Below are positions 1 to 6,431 of a stretch of 7,614 nt of DNA, piece after piece. Made by a program: the position numbers and the translations under genes. This DNA comes from Clostridiales bacterium UBA1758 (GTDB taxonomy: Bacteria > Bacillota > Clostridia > Oscillospirales > UBA1758): NCBI GenBank assembly GCA_002315595.1, contig DCHG01000030.1, positions 50,830 through 58,443 of the forward strand, in the 5' to 3' direction. Under the pieces are notes generated by a model that worked only from the letters and a program-made list of their open reading frames with translations, was not told where the DNA came from and did no database searches. Each line of letters begins with the position of its first letter. Position 1 is the stretch's first letter.

Positions 1-109
1 TATAAAAATCATCAACCGATCCGCGATCACGGCAAAAGCCGATGAACTTGAACTCAATCCGAGATCACGGAGTGCGAAACTTCGCATTGCCGAAAAGATC
101 GACAAATAA
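1..109 (+). CDS. rsmH: 16S rRNA m4C1402 methyltransferase RsmH (MraW), C-terminal end only
   Basis: This is the 3' end of a gene that begins before the window. Reading from base 2 gives 35 residues and a TAA stop at 107-109. The peptide contains ELNPRSRSAKLRIAEKI, which matches the highly conserved RsmH tail (N-P-R-S-R-S-A-K-L-R, followed by a short basic end). RsmH uses S-adenosylmethionine to N4-methylate C1402 of 16S rRNA in the ribosomal P site. None of the catalytic domain is visible here, so the call rests on the tail motif and on position: in dcw clusters rsmH normally sits directly before ftsL, as it does here with a 20-base gap. Confidence is high for the family despite the short fragment. 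Confidence 0.9.
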   Translation, partial: IKIINRSAITAKADELELNPRSRSAKLRIAEKIDK

Positions 110-129
110 TTACGAAAGGAACGAAGAAT

Positions 130-633
130 ATGGCAAGAAGCGCTTCTATGACCGTAAAGCCTGAAGCCGCATATGATCTTTCCAGATTCGACGGGCGTGC
201 TCTTGTCCGTGGCGCAAAAGACTTTGATGTCGAACGCGAAACCACGGCAAAAAAAGAAAAACGCGCCGTTCGTATTCCGTTTTTCGGAATTTTCTCATAC
301 ATTGTTGTAATCGTTCTCGCCGTTACCGCGCTGATGTATTACATCCAGTTGACGGAAATCACCGATACCACCGTGCATCTCAAAAACGAGATCGCCCAGT
401 TGCAGTCGGACAACGAAACGCTTCGTGCGGCGAGTGATAAGAAGTATGACTGCGAAACGATCTCGAAGATCGCCACCGAACAGTACGGCATGGTGCAGAT
501 CGACAAAACACAGGTCACCTATGTTGACCTTTCCGCGGAAGACAGCAGCGAAGTTCTCCTTCTCGCCAAAGAAAACAAATCCTCTCTCGGTCTTGCCGCA
601 GGATTCCGTGAACTTTGGGAATATTTCAGATAA
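130..633 (+). CDS. ftsL: FtsL/DivIC-like bitopic cell division protein
   Basis: A 167-residue protein with a charged cytoplasmic N-terminus (residues 1-50, basic cluster KKEKR at 41-45), one membrane helix at about 51-72, and an extracellular heptad-like coiled coil at about 73-103 (LTEITDTTVHLKNEIAQLQ and onward). A short C-terminal motif follows (ISKIATEQYGM, 111-121) of the kind found after the coiled coil in FtsL/DivIC/septum-initiator proteins. FtsL forms a complex with DivIB/FtsQ and DivIC/FtsB and activates FtsW and its partner transpeptidase at the septum. The ATG at 130 is preceded by AAAGGA (115-120) with a 9-base gap, which favours it over the in-frame ATG at 148. The protein is longer than B. 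subtilis FtsL (about 117 residues), mainly because of its N-terminal tail and a tail beyond residue 130. FtsL and DivIC are hard to tell apart by sequence; the position after rsmH favours FtsL. Confidence 0.82.
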   Translation: MARSASMTVKPEAAYDLSRFDGRALVRGAKDFDVERETTAKKEKRAVRIPFFGIFSYIVVIVLAVTALMYYIQLTEITDTTVHLKNEIAQLQSDNETLRAASDKKYDCETISKIATEQYGMVQIDKTQVTYVDLSAEDSSEVLLLAKENKSSLGLAAGFRELWEYFR

Positions 634-636
634 TGC

Positions 637-658
637 GTCCGTAACATTTTATGCGGAC
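637..658 (+). other. Weak hairpin just upstream of the terminator
   Basis: GTCCG at 637-641 can pair with CGGAC at 654-658, and T642-G653 and A643-T652 can extend the stem around an 8-base loop. It lies right after the ftsL stop codon. It has no T-tract of its own, so it is not a terminator by itself. It may protect the mRNA 3' end or be chance. Confidence 0.3.
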
Positions 659-661
659 TTC

Positions 662-689
662 GCGGGACGCGGCGCGTCCCGCTTTTTTT
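662..689 (+). terminator. Rho-independent terminator after ftsL
   Basis: A perfect 9-base-pair stem (GCGGGACGC at 662-670 with GCGTCCCGC at 674-682) closes a three-base GGC loop and is followed directly by seven T residues (683-689). The stem has eight G-C pairs and one A-T pair. This is a textbook intrinsic terminator for + strand transcription. There is no A-tract before the left arm, so it should not work for - strand transcripts. It should end, or strongly reduce, transcription coming from rsmH-ftsL, which is unusual inside a dcw cluster. Confidence 0.92.
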
Positions 690-702
690 ATCCCAAAATC
701 CA

Positions 703-731
703 TTGCGAAAATAAAACAAAAATGCTATAAT
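703..731 (+). promoter_or_regulatory. SigmaA-type promoter with extended -10, driving the transporter-PBP-murF-mraY-ftsW operon
   Basis: The -35 element is TTGCGA (703-708, four of six matches to TTGACA). A 17-base spacer leads to a perfect TATAAT -10 box (726-731), preceded by TG one base upstream (723-725, TGC), the extended -10 motif. Transcription should start near 738 and leave an AT-rich leader of about 50 bases before the ATG at 789. The promoter begins 13 bases after the terminator T-tract, so it restarts transcription right after the break. I see no operator-like inverted repeat over it. Confidence 0.85.
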
Positions 732-788
732 AAAATGATTTCACAAAAAATAAAAGTATGAAATAATTGCGCAAAGGAATACGAAATT

Positions 789-1685
789 ATGGTATATCTT
801 TTGTTGATTCCAATGTTGTTGATGAGCATCGGCTCAGGATATTGTCAAAAAAAATACCAATCCATTGCCCCGGAGGGGGCGGCATCGTTTATGATCTATG
901 CGATGGTGATCGGTGCATCCTGCACGGTGATGTATTTTATCGCGAACGGATGCCATTGGGATCTGCGTCCGGGCGTGATGCTTTTTTCCGTGATATACGG
1001 TTTGGTCGTTGTTTTTTCGACGATCGTGACGATCATCTCTCTCAAACACGCGGGCGTGGTACTGACCAATGTTCTGACCTGTTGGTCGATTCTTCCCACA
1101 CTTGTGTTTGACTACCTGACGGGCGTTCGGTACCGACCGATTATGTTCGTTGCGGTCGCTGTCGGCATTGCGGCGTCGCTCGTTGCCGTGGTCGGCGTCC
1201 ACGATGACGCCAAGGTCAATGCAAAGGGTGTTATCGCCGGACTTTGCGGCGGGATCATCAACGCAACCGCGACATTGTTGCTTCGAATGTTTGTGGAATA
1301 TTTCGGAACGGAAAACATCCTTGAATACTATGGCTTGACCAATGTTTTTGTCGTTTTCTGGACACTTGTCGAAATGGGCGTTGTCGCATGCCTTGCGAAA
1401 AAGAACGGTGGCGACGGAAACCCGATGCGAAAACTCAAATGGAGCCATGTGATCTTCATTTCATTGTCCGGTTTTTTCGGCGTCATCAATGCGCTTGCCG
1501 TCGTTCCGTTCCTTTCAAAAATCGACTATATTCCGTATGTGATCTTTTCCACCTGCATCAGCCGCTTTTCCGTGCTGACGGTGGCGGTTTTGTTCAAAGA
1601 AAAGATTACCCTGCGTAAGATCGTTGCTTTGGTGCTCGGCTGTTTCAGTGGCGTTTTGGCGGGCATCGGTCAGAATAATAAATGA
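789..1685 (+). CDS. EamA/DMT-superfamily membrane transporter, substrate unknown
   Basis: A 298-residue, very hydrophobic protein with about ten predicted membrane helices (roughly 2-19, 31-53, 63-85, 90-108, 117-137, 145-165, 181-203, 219-240, 247-269, 276-294). That is the two-times-five layout of drug/metabolite transporters with paired EamA domains. Each half ends in a similar block: TNVLTCWSILPTLVFDYLTG near 94-112 and SVLTVAVLFKEKITLRKIV near 261-279, the latter strongly EamA-like (FKEK before the last helix). AAAGGA (773-778) sits 10 bases before the ATG. Known DMT proteins export or exchange amino acids, nucleotide sugars, drugs or lipid-linked sugars, and the substrate cannot be read from sequence. 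The gene is first in a transcription unit with five peptidoglycan genes, which hints at an envelope-related substrate, but that is inference. Codon choice looks like that of its neighbours, with no sign of recent transfer. Confidence 0.85.
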   Translation: MVYLLLIPMLLMSIGSGYCQKKYQSIAPEGAASFMIYAMVIGASCTVMYFIANGCHWDLRPGVMLFSVIYGLVVVFSTIVTIISLKHAGVVLTNVLTCWSILPTLVFDYLTGVRYRPIMFVAVAVGIAASLVAVVGVHDDAKVNAKGVIAGLCGGIINATATLLLRMFVEYFGTENILEYYGLTNVFVVFWTLVEMGVVACLAKKNGGDGNPMRKLKWSHVIFISLSGFFGVINALAVVPFLSKIDYIPYVIFSTCISRFSVLTVAVLFKEKITLRKIVALVLGCFSGVLAGIGQNNK

Positions 1686-1721
1686 CGAGCCTTTTTCATC
1701 GCATAAACAAGGAGCCTGACT

Positions 1722-4070
1722 ATGAAAAAACGTAAACCCCCGAAAAACGGATTATCAAAAACAAAGCGTGTTCGCAGAATTGCCTTTTTCATGGTGATCC
1801 TAGGCGTCCTTTGCTTTATTCCGGTCGTTATCAAGATGGCAAAAATACAACTTGTCGACTATGAATTCTATCAAGCGCGTGCCATCGAACAACAGACGCG
1901 TGATACCATCGTCACCCCGGAACGTGGTACGATCTATGACCGAAACGGCAACATCGTCGCCATGTCGGCTACGGTGGAAACTGTGTTTATTTCTCCGAAA
2001 GAAATCAAGGATGACGAAATGGCGCGCACCATTTCGTCGGGACTCAGCGAGATTTTGGAAGTCGATTACGACACTGTGTATAAAAAGACACAGCAGGATA
2101 ACTATTATCAGGTCATAAAAAAACGCATTGAAACCGAAGTCGCCGACAAGGTACGCGAATTTGTCGAAGAAACGGGCGTCAAGGGTGTGTATCTCGTCGA
2201 AGACACCAAGAGATATTATCCTTACAGCAACGCCGCATCGCAGATCATCGGCTTTGCGGGTGAGGAAGGCTCTGGACTTACCGGTATCGAAAGCCTTTAC
2301 AACAGTACGCTGACGGGCGTTTCCGGCCGCGTCGTGACGGTCAAAAATGCCGCGGGTACTGCGATGCCGTTTGATTATGAGGAATACGAGGACGCGCAGG
2401 ACGGACAGTCGATCGTGCTGACCATTGATATGAACGTCCAGCAGATCCTCGACAACGAACTTGAACAGGCACTTGCGGATACGGGTGCCGCAAACAAGGT
2501 CGCGGGCATCATTATGAATATCAAAACGAGCGAAATTCTTGCGATGTCAACGCAGGGGGATTTCGACCTCAACGCCCCGTTTGAACTGGATGACGCGACG
2601 CTTGCGGAAATCAATCAGGTAATTCAGTCAAAGTACGCTTCTGCCAATACATCCGCAATGGATGAGGAAACTTTGGAGGCGTTTGAGGATCAACTCGACA
2701 CCGAAAAGCAGACCTTAAAATCCGAAAAACTCAACGAACTGTGGCGCAGTAAGATCATTTCCGATACCTACGAGCCAGGCTCCACATTCAAGATTATAAC
2801 GGCATCAATGGCGCTTGAATTGGGCGTTGCCACGGAATACAGCCACTTTGATTGTCCGGGTTACCGCTATATTGGCAAAACCCGCGTCAGTTGCCACAAA
2901 AAAAGCGGACACGGCTTGCAGACCTTCTCGAAGGCAATTCAGAATTCCTGCAACTGTGCGCTGATGGATATGGGACTCGGCGTCGGAAATACGAATTTTC
3001 TGAGTTATTTTAACGCATTCGGACTCAATGAGCCGACGGGGATCGATCTGCTTGGTGAGGCGAATTCCATTTTCCACGCTTCGTCGAGATTTACCGAAGC
3101 AAACAAGATCGAACTTGCAGTTTCGAGTTTCGGTCAGACCTTTAAGATCACACCGATCCAGTTGATCACCGCCATCAGTGCCGTCGCTAATGACGGAAAA
3201 CTGATGCAGCCGTATATTGTTAAGGAATACCTAGACAGTGACGGAAATACCATCAAAAAAGTCGAGCCGACGATGGTCCGTCAGGTCGTCAGCGAGGCGA
3301 CGAGTGAGATCATGTGCGGCGTGCTTGAAGAAGTCGTGTCGGAAGGTACCGGTAAAAACGCATATGTTAAAGGTTATCGTATCGGCGGAAAGACCGGTAC
3401 TTCGGAAAAAATCCAGGAACAAAATCAGGAAGGTCAAAAGGATCTTCGTATTGCGTCGTTTGTCGGCATTGCACCGGCGGACGATCCACAGATCGCCGTG
3501 CTTGTCATCATTGACGAGCCGACCACCGAGGTAAAAAGCGGCTCCGTTCTTGCCGCCCCGGTCGCGGGACGCATTTTCTCGCAGGTCTTGCCGTATCTCG
3601 GCATTGAACCGCGCTACACCGCCGATGAACTTGTCGGTCTGACCATGAGTACGCCGTCCCTTGTCGGTGCGACAAGATCGACCGTCGAACAGGTGCTTTC
3701 GGCAAAGGGCATCAAATACACCACCGTCGGCGACGGCGATAAATGCACCGATCAGTCGCCCGGAGCAGGTGCGCAGGTGCCGAACAATGTCGAAATGGTC
3801 ATTTACTATGGCGGTAATAAGGATTTGAAGAACGTTACCATGCCGGATATCCGCGGTCTGTCGCCGGAGGCGGCAAACAACGCGCTCAACGCGCTTGGGT
3901 TGTATATGCGTGCTTCGGGTGCCGTTACATCGAATTCCTACGCCGTTCAGGCACACTCACAGAGTATTGCACCGGGTACAAGGGTGCAGACCGAAACAGT
4001 TGTATCCGTGGAATTCTACGATCCGACGCAGACGGACGCCGATGCAACGGAGCGTATCACCGTCGATTGA
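1722..4070 (+). CDS. spoVD: SpoVD-like class B penicillin-binding protein (transpeptidase) with two PASTA domains
   Basis: A 782-residue DD-transpeptidase that crosslinks peptidoglycan outside the membrane. Order of parts: basic cytoplasmic tail (1-19); one membrane anchor (about 20-40); PBP dimerisation/pedestal domain with RGTIYDRNG at 68-76; an acidic Lys/Glu-rich linker at about 281-340; transpeptidase domain with the nucleophile Ser354 in STFK (354-357), SCN (409-411) and KTGT (557-560), so all three catalytic motifs are intact; PASTA repeats at about 641-697 and 704-766. The ATG is set by AAGGAG (1709-1714) seven bases upstream. The STFK region (SDTYEPGSTFK) and Cys391/Cys410 favour SpoVD, which makes spore cortex, whereas two PASTA repeats recall vegetative PbpB/PBP2x. 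As the only PBP seen in this cluster and a neighbour of ftsW, it may instead serve, or also serve, the division septum. It lies 36 bases after the transporter gene with no terminator between. Class B PBP is near certain; SpoVD versus PbpB is not settled. Confidence 0.93.
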   Translation: MKKRKPPKNGLSKTKRVRRIAFFMVILGVLCFIPVVIKMAKIQLVDYEFYQARAIEQQTRDTIVTPERGTIYDRNGNIVAMSATVETVFISPKEIKDDEMARTISSGLSEILEVDYDTVYKKTQQDNYYQVIKKRIETEVADKVREFVEETGVKGVYLVEDTKRYYPYSNAASQIIGFAGEEGSGLTGIESLYNSTLTGVSGRVVTVKNAAGTAMPFDYEEYEDAQDGQSIVLTIDMNVQQILDNELEQALADTGAANKVAGIIMNIKTSEILAMSTQGDFDLNAPFELDDATLAEINQVIQSKYASANTSAMDEETLEAFEDQLDTEKQTLKSEKLNELWRSKIISDTYEPGSTFKIITASMALELGVATEYSHFDCPGYRYIGKTRVSCHKKSGHGLQTFSKAIQNSCNCALMDMGLGVGNTNFLSYFNAFGLNEPTGIDLLGEANSIFHASSRFTEANKIELAVSSFGQTFKITPIQLITAISAVANDGKLMQPYIVKEYLDSDGNTIKKVEPTMVRQVVSEATSEIMCGVLEEVVSEGTGKNAYVKGYRIGGKTGTSEKIQEQNQEGQKDLRIASFVGIAPADDPQIAVLVIIDEPTTEVKSGSVLAAPVAGRIFSQVLPYLGIEPRYTADELVGLTMSTPSLVGATRSTVEQVLSAKGIKYTTVGDGDKCTDQSPGAGAQVPNNVEMVIYYGGNKDLKNVTMPDIRGLSPEAANNALNALGLYMRASGAVTSNSYAVQAHSQSIAPGTRVQTETVVSVEFYDPTQTDADATERITVD

Positions 4071-4073
4071 CTT

Positions 4074-4077
4074 GGAG
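4074..4077 (+). promoter_or_regulatory. Ribosome binding site that fixes the murF start
   Basis: GGAG at 4074-4077 lies seven bases before the ATG at 4085. An in-frame TTG at 4067 overlaps the stop codon of the preceding PBP gene, and starting there would add six residues and put this GGAG inside the gene. The ATG at 4085 gives the normal MurF N-terminus and is the better start. Confidence 0.75.
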
Positions 4078-4084
4078 AAAAAAG

Positions 4085-5428
4085 ATGATTGAAAAACTGA
4101 CCACACTTGCCGCGTGGTGCGGCGGAAAAGTTGACGGCGAAGCGGATATTTCGAATGTCGTCACGGATAGCCGAAAGGTAAAATGCGGCGACCTGTTTGT
4201 GCCGGTCGTCGGCGAAAATGTCGACGGGCATGATTATATTGCATCGGCGGCGGCAAATGGCGCATCGGCGGCATTGACACAACGCGATGAAGCCTGTCCG
4301 ATCCCGTCGATCCGTGTCAAAAATACGGTCACGGCACTTCAGGACATTGCGAAGGAATATCGTGCGAAATTCGATCTGCCGATCGTTGGTGTCACGGGTA
4401 GTGTCGGCAAAACGACCACAAAAGAGATGCTTCGCTCGGTACTGTCCGCGGCATTTCCGACTTATGCGACATCGGGCAATATGAATAGTATGATCGGTGT
4501 TGCGGTGGCACTTTTGGGGCTGGACGACACCTATCGCGCCGCAGTCATCGAAATGGGAATGTCGCAAAAGGGCGAGATTGACCGACTGTCCGAAATCACG
4601 CGCCCGACCTACGGTGTTGTGACCAATATCGGCGTTGCGCATATCGAATATCTCGGTTCGCGGGAAAATATCCGTAATGCCAAGATGGAAATGTATCGCA
4701 ATCTCACTCCGAATGGGAAGATGATTTTGAATGCCGACGAGCCGCTTTTGTGGGAAATGAAATCGGAACTCGGTCAAAAAGCGGTGTATTACGGGATCGA
4801 AAACCGTGATGCGGACGTCGTTGCAAAACTTGTGAGCGATTCTGCCGAATGTCAGACCTTTACCGTGACCGCCTTTCCGGAGTGTGAATTCACACTGAAT
4901 GTGGCAGGAAAGCACAATGTGTATAACGCGGCGGCTGCCGCGGCCGTTGCAAAATTGATGGGACTGAGCGCCGAACAGTACGGTGCGGGGATTGCTTCGT
5001 TTTCCACAGCCTCGAACCGTTTGGGAGTGACCGATCACGACGGGATCACCGTTATCAATGACACTTATAACGCAAGCCCCGATTCCATGCGTGCCGCACT
5101 CTGCGTGTTAGAGGCGAGAACGGGGCGAAAGATCGCTGTCCTCGGCGAAATGCGGGAACTCGGTGCAATTGCCGATCAGGCACATATTGAGATCGGGAAA
5201 GCCGCTGCTTTTGCCGACGAACTGATTTTTGTCGCCGAACAGTCGGAAAATTACGCAAACGGTGCAAGATCCGGCGGAAATGAGCATATTCACCTTGTAA
5301 AAGATACGGATTCCGCTGCGGAATTGCTCAAAAAGATCATGGGAAAAGGCGATAATGTACTCTTTAAGGCGAGCCGTGGCGTTCATATGGAAAGAGTCAT
5401 TGAAAAACTTTTTGCTGAGGGGAAGTAA
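4085..5428 (+). CDS. murF: UDP-MurNAc-tripeptide:D-Ala-D-Ala ligase MurF
   Basis: A 447-residue Mur ligase, normal length for MurF. It joins D-Ala-D-Ala to UDP-MurNAc-tripeptide using ATP in the cytoplasm, the last soluble precursor step. N-terminal substrate domain: VVTDSRKVKCGDLFVP at 25-40. Central ATPase domain: P-loop GSVGKTTTK (105-113), VIEMGMSQKGEI (154-165), TNIGVAHIEYLGS (180-192), and RNAKMEMY (197-204) whose Lys200 fits the carbamylated lysine of Mur ligases. C-terminal domain: HNVYNA near 277, DTYNASPDSM (326-335), VLGEMRELG (352-360), and a closing FKASRGVHMERVIE (427-440). The DTYNASPDSM and VLGEM motifs mark MurF rather than MurE, MurD or MurC. It starts 14 bases after the PBP gene and ends 5 bases before mraY. 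No murE sits before it, which is unusual for this cluster type. Confidence 0.96.
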   Translation: MIEKLTTLAAWCGGKVDGEADISNVVTDSRKVKCGDLFVPVVGENVDGHDYIASAAANGASAALTQRDEACPIPSIRVKNTVTALQDIAKEYRAKFDLPIVGVTGSVGKTTTKEMLRSVLSAAFPTYATSGNMNSMIGVAVALLGLDDTYRAAVIEMGMSQKGEIDRLSEITRPTYGVVTNIGVAHIEYLGSRENIRNAKMEMYRNLTPNGKMILNADEPLLWEMKSELGQKAVYYGIENRDADVVAKLVSDSAECQTFTVTAFPECEFTLNVAGKHNVYNAAAAAAVAKLMGLSAEQYGAGIASFSTASNRLGVTDHDGITVINDTYNASPDSMRAALCVLEARTGRKIAVLGEMRELGAIADQAHIEIGKAAAFADELIFVAEQSENYANGARSGGNEHIHLVKDTDSAAELLKKIMGKGDNVLFKASRGVHMERVIEKLFAEGK

Positions 5429-5433
5429 AAGAA

Positions 5434-6423
5434 ATGTTTGATATTTTTTTCTCGTTTGTGGCGTCGCTTGTGATGACGCTCGTCATTGGAAAATATCTGA
5501 TCCCGTACCTGCGCGTACTGAAATTCGGGCAAAGTATTCTTGAAATCGGTCCGAAGTGGCATCTCAAAAAGCAAGGGATTCCGACGATGGGCGGCATTAT
5601 GTTCATCGTGCCGACGACGATCGTCACATTGATTTTGTCGATGAAAAGCGTGATCGGTGGGGATTGGCGCGCCATTCTCGTCCTCGGATTCGCGCTGATC
5701 TGCGGCGGCATCGGAATGATTGACGACTACACCAAGGTCGTCAAGCACCAAAATCAGGGGCTGACTGCATTGCAGAAACTTCTGCTTCAAATAGCGGCGG
5801 CGGCGGTATTTCTCGTTGTACTACGCTTACTCGGTTATATGGATACCCGTCTGTATATCCCTTTTTTTCATCGCTATTTGGAACTTCCGTGGATTGTATA
5901 TCTTGTCTTTGCGGCGGTTGCGACGGTCGCAATGGTCAATGCGACCAATCTCACCGACGGCGTCGACGGATTGGCGGCAAGCGTGACCTTCCCGGTCGTC
6001 GTGTTCTTTGCTGTGATGGCTATTTCGTTGAAGGTCGAGGGCGTTTCCGTCTTTACGGGCGCGTTTGCGGGCGGTCTTCTCGGATTTCTTTTCTATAATT
6101 TCCACCCGGCAAAGATATTTATGGGTGATACGGGATCACTGTTCCTCGGCGGCGCAGTCTGTGCGCTCGCATTTGTGTTTGACATTCCTCTGATACTTTT
6201 TGTCGTCGGTCAGGTCTATATCATCGAAGTTCTTTCCGACGTCATTCAGGTGCTTTATTTTAAGGCTACTCACGGCAAACGCTTTTTCAAAATGGCACCG
6301 ATCCACCATCATTTCGAAATGTGCGGTTGGAGTGAGGTGCGTGTTACGCTGACCTTCGCTTTTGTCACCGTGGCACTTTGTGTCGTAGCGTATCTCGGAA
6401 TTTGCAATGGCTTTTTAAGGTAG
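5434..6423 (+). CDS. mraY: Phospho-N-acetylmuramoyl-pentapeptide transferase MraY
   Basis: A 329-residue polytopic membrane enzyme, close to the usual 320-360, with about ten helices. It transfers phospho-MurNAc-pentapeptide from UDP to undecaprenyl phosphate on the inner face of the membrane, making lipid I. Family motifs appear in order: GPKWHLKKQGIPTMGG (39-54), the Asp pair D97-D98 in MIDDYTK (95-101), NATNLTDGVDGL (169-180, with catalytic/Mg-binding D175), FMGDTGSLFLGG (229-240, D232), and the HHH loop in MAPIHHHFE (287-295). All key residues are present, so the enzyme should be active. The purine-rich GAGGGG (5417-5422) lies inside the end of murF, 11 bases before the ATG, which suggests translational coupling to murF. 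Confidence 0.97.
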   Translation: MFDIFFSFVASLVMTLVIGKYLIPYLRVLKFGQSILEIGPKWHLKKQGIPTMGGIMFIVPTTIVTLILSMKSVIGGDWRAILVLGFALICGGIGMIDDYTKVVKHQNQGLTALQKLLLQIAAAAVFLVVLRLLGYMDTRLYIPFFHRYLELPWIVYLVFAAVATVAMVNATNLTDGVDGLAASVTFPVVVFFAVMAISLKVEGVSVFTGAFAGGLLGFLFYNFHPAKIFMGDTGSLFLGGAVCALAFVFDIPLILFVVGQVYIIEVLSDVIQVLYFKATHGKRFFKMAPIHHHFEMCGWSEVRVTLTFAFVTVALCVVAYLGICNGFLR

Positions 6424-6426
6424 GAG
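6422..6426 (+). promoter_or_regulatory. Ribosome binding site overlapping the mraY stop; fixes the ftsW start
   Basis: AGGAG (6422-6426) shares bases with the mraY TAG stop (6421-6423) and lies five bases before the ATG at 6432. An in-frame TTG at 6378 inside mraY would add 18 non-conserved residues and has no comparable site, so 6432 is preferred. Confidence 0.8.
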
Positions 6427-6431
6427 ATATT

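Noticed and set aside
834..1448. A 204-codon open frame on the - strand across the transporter gene
   Set aside because: The + strand frame has ten membrane helices, a promoter and a ribosome binding site; the - frame gives a Cys/His/Arg-rich product typical of antisense to a hydrophobic gene.
789..1685. Transporter gene as a recently acquired mobile cargo
   Set aside because: There are no flanking inverted or direct repeats, no integrase or transposase, and codon choice looks like the neighbours; only the position is odd.
1686..1721. Possible promoter or terminator between the transporter and PBP genes
   Set aside because: The 36-base gap has only a short T5 run with no stem before it and no -35/-10 pair; it holds the ribosome binding site and the genes look co-transcribed.
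3231..3956. A 241-codon open frame on the - strand across the 3' part of the PBP gene
   Set aside because: It lies opposite the intact transpeptidase and PASTA coding sequence, its product is Arg/Asp/His-rich with no known motif, and it is best explained as a shadow.
4067..4084. Upstream TTG start for murF overlapping the PBP stop codon
   Set aside because: The ATG at 4085 has a well-placed GGAG and gives the usual MurF N-terminus; the TTG start would put that GGAG inside the gene.
4016..5038. A 340-codon open frame on the - strand across murF
   Set aside because: It is antisense to a complete, motif-rich murF and has no recognisable protein features; its low-complexity, Arg/His/Cys-rich product is typical of a shadow frame produced by the codon bias of the real gene.
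6378..6431. Upstream TTG start for ftsW inside mraY
   Set aside because: It adds 18 residues not typical of FtsW and lacks a good ribosome binding site, whereas the ATG at 6432 has AGGAG five bases upstream.
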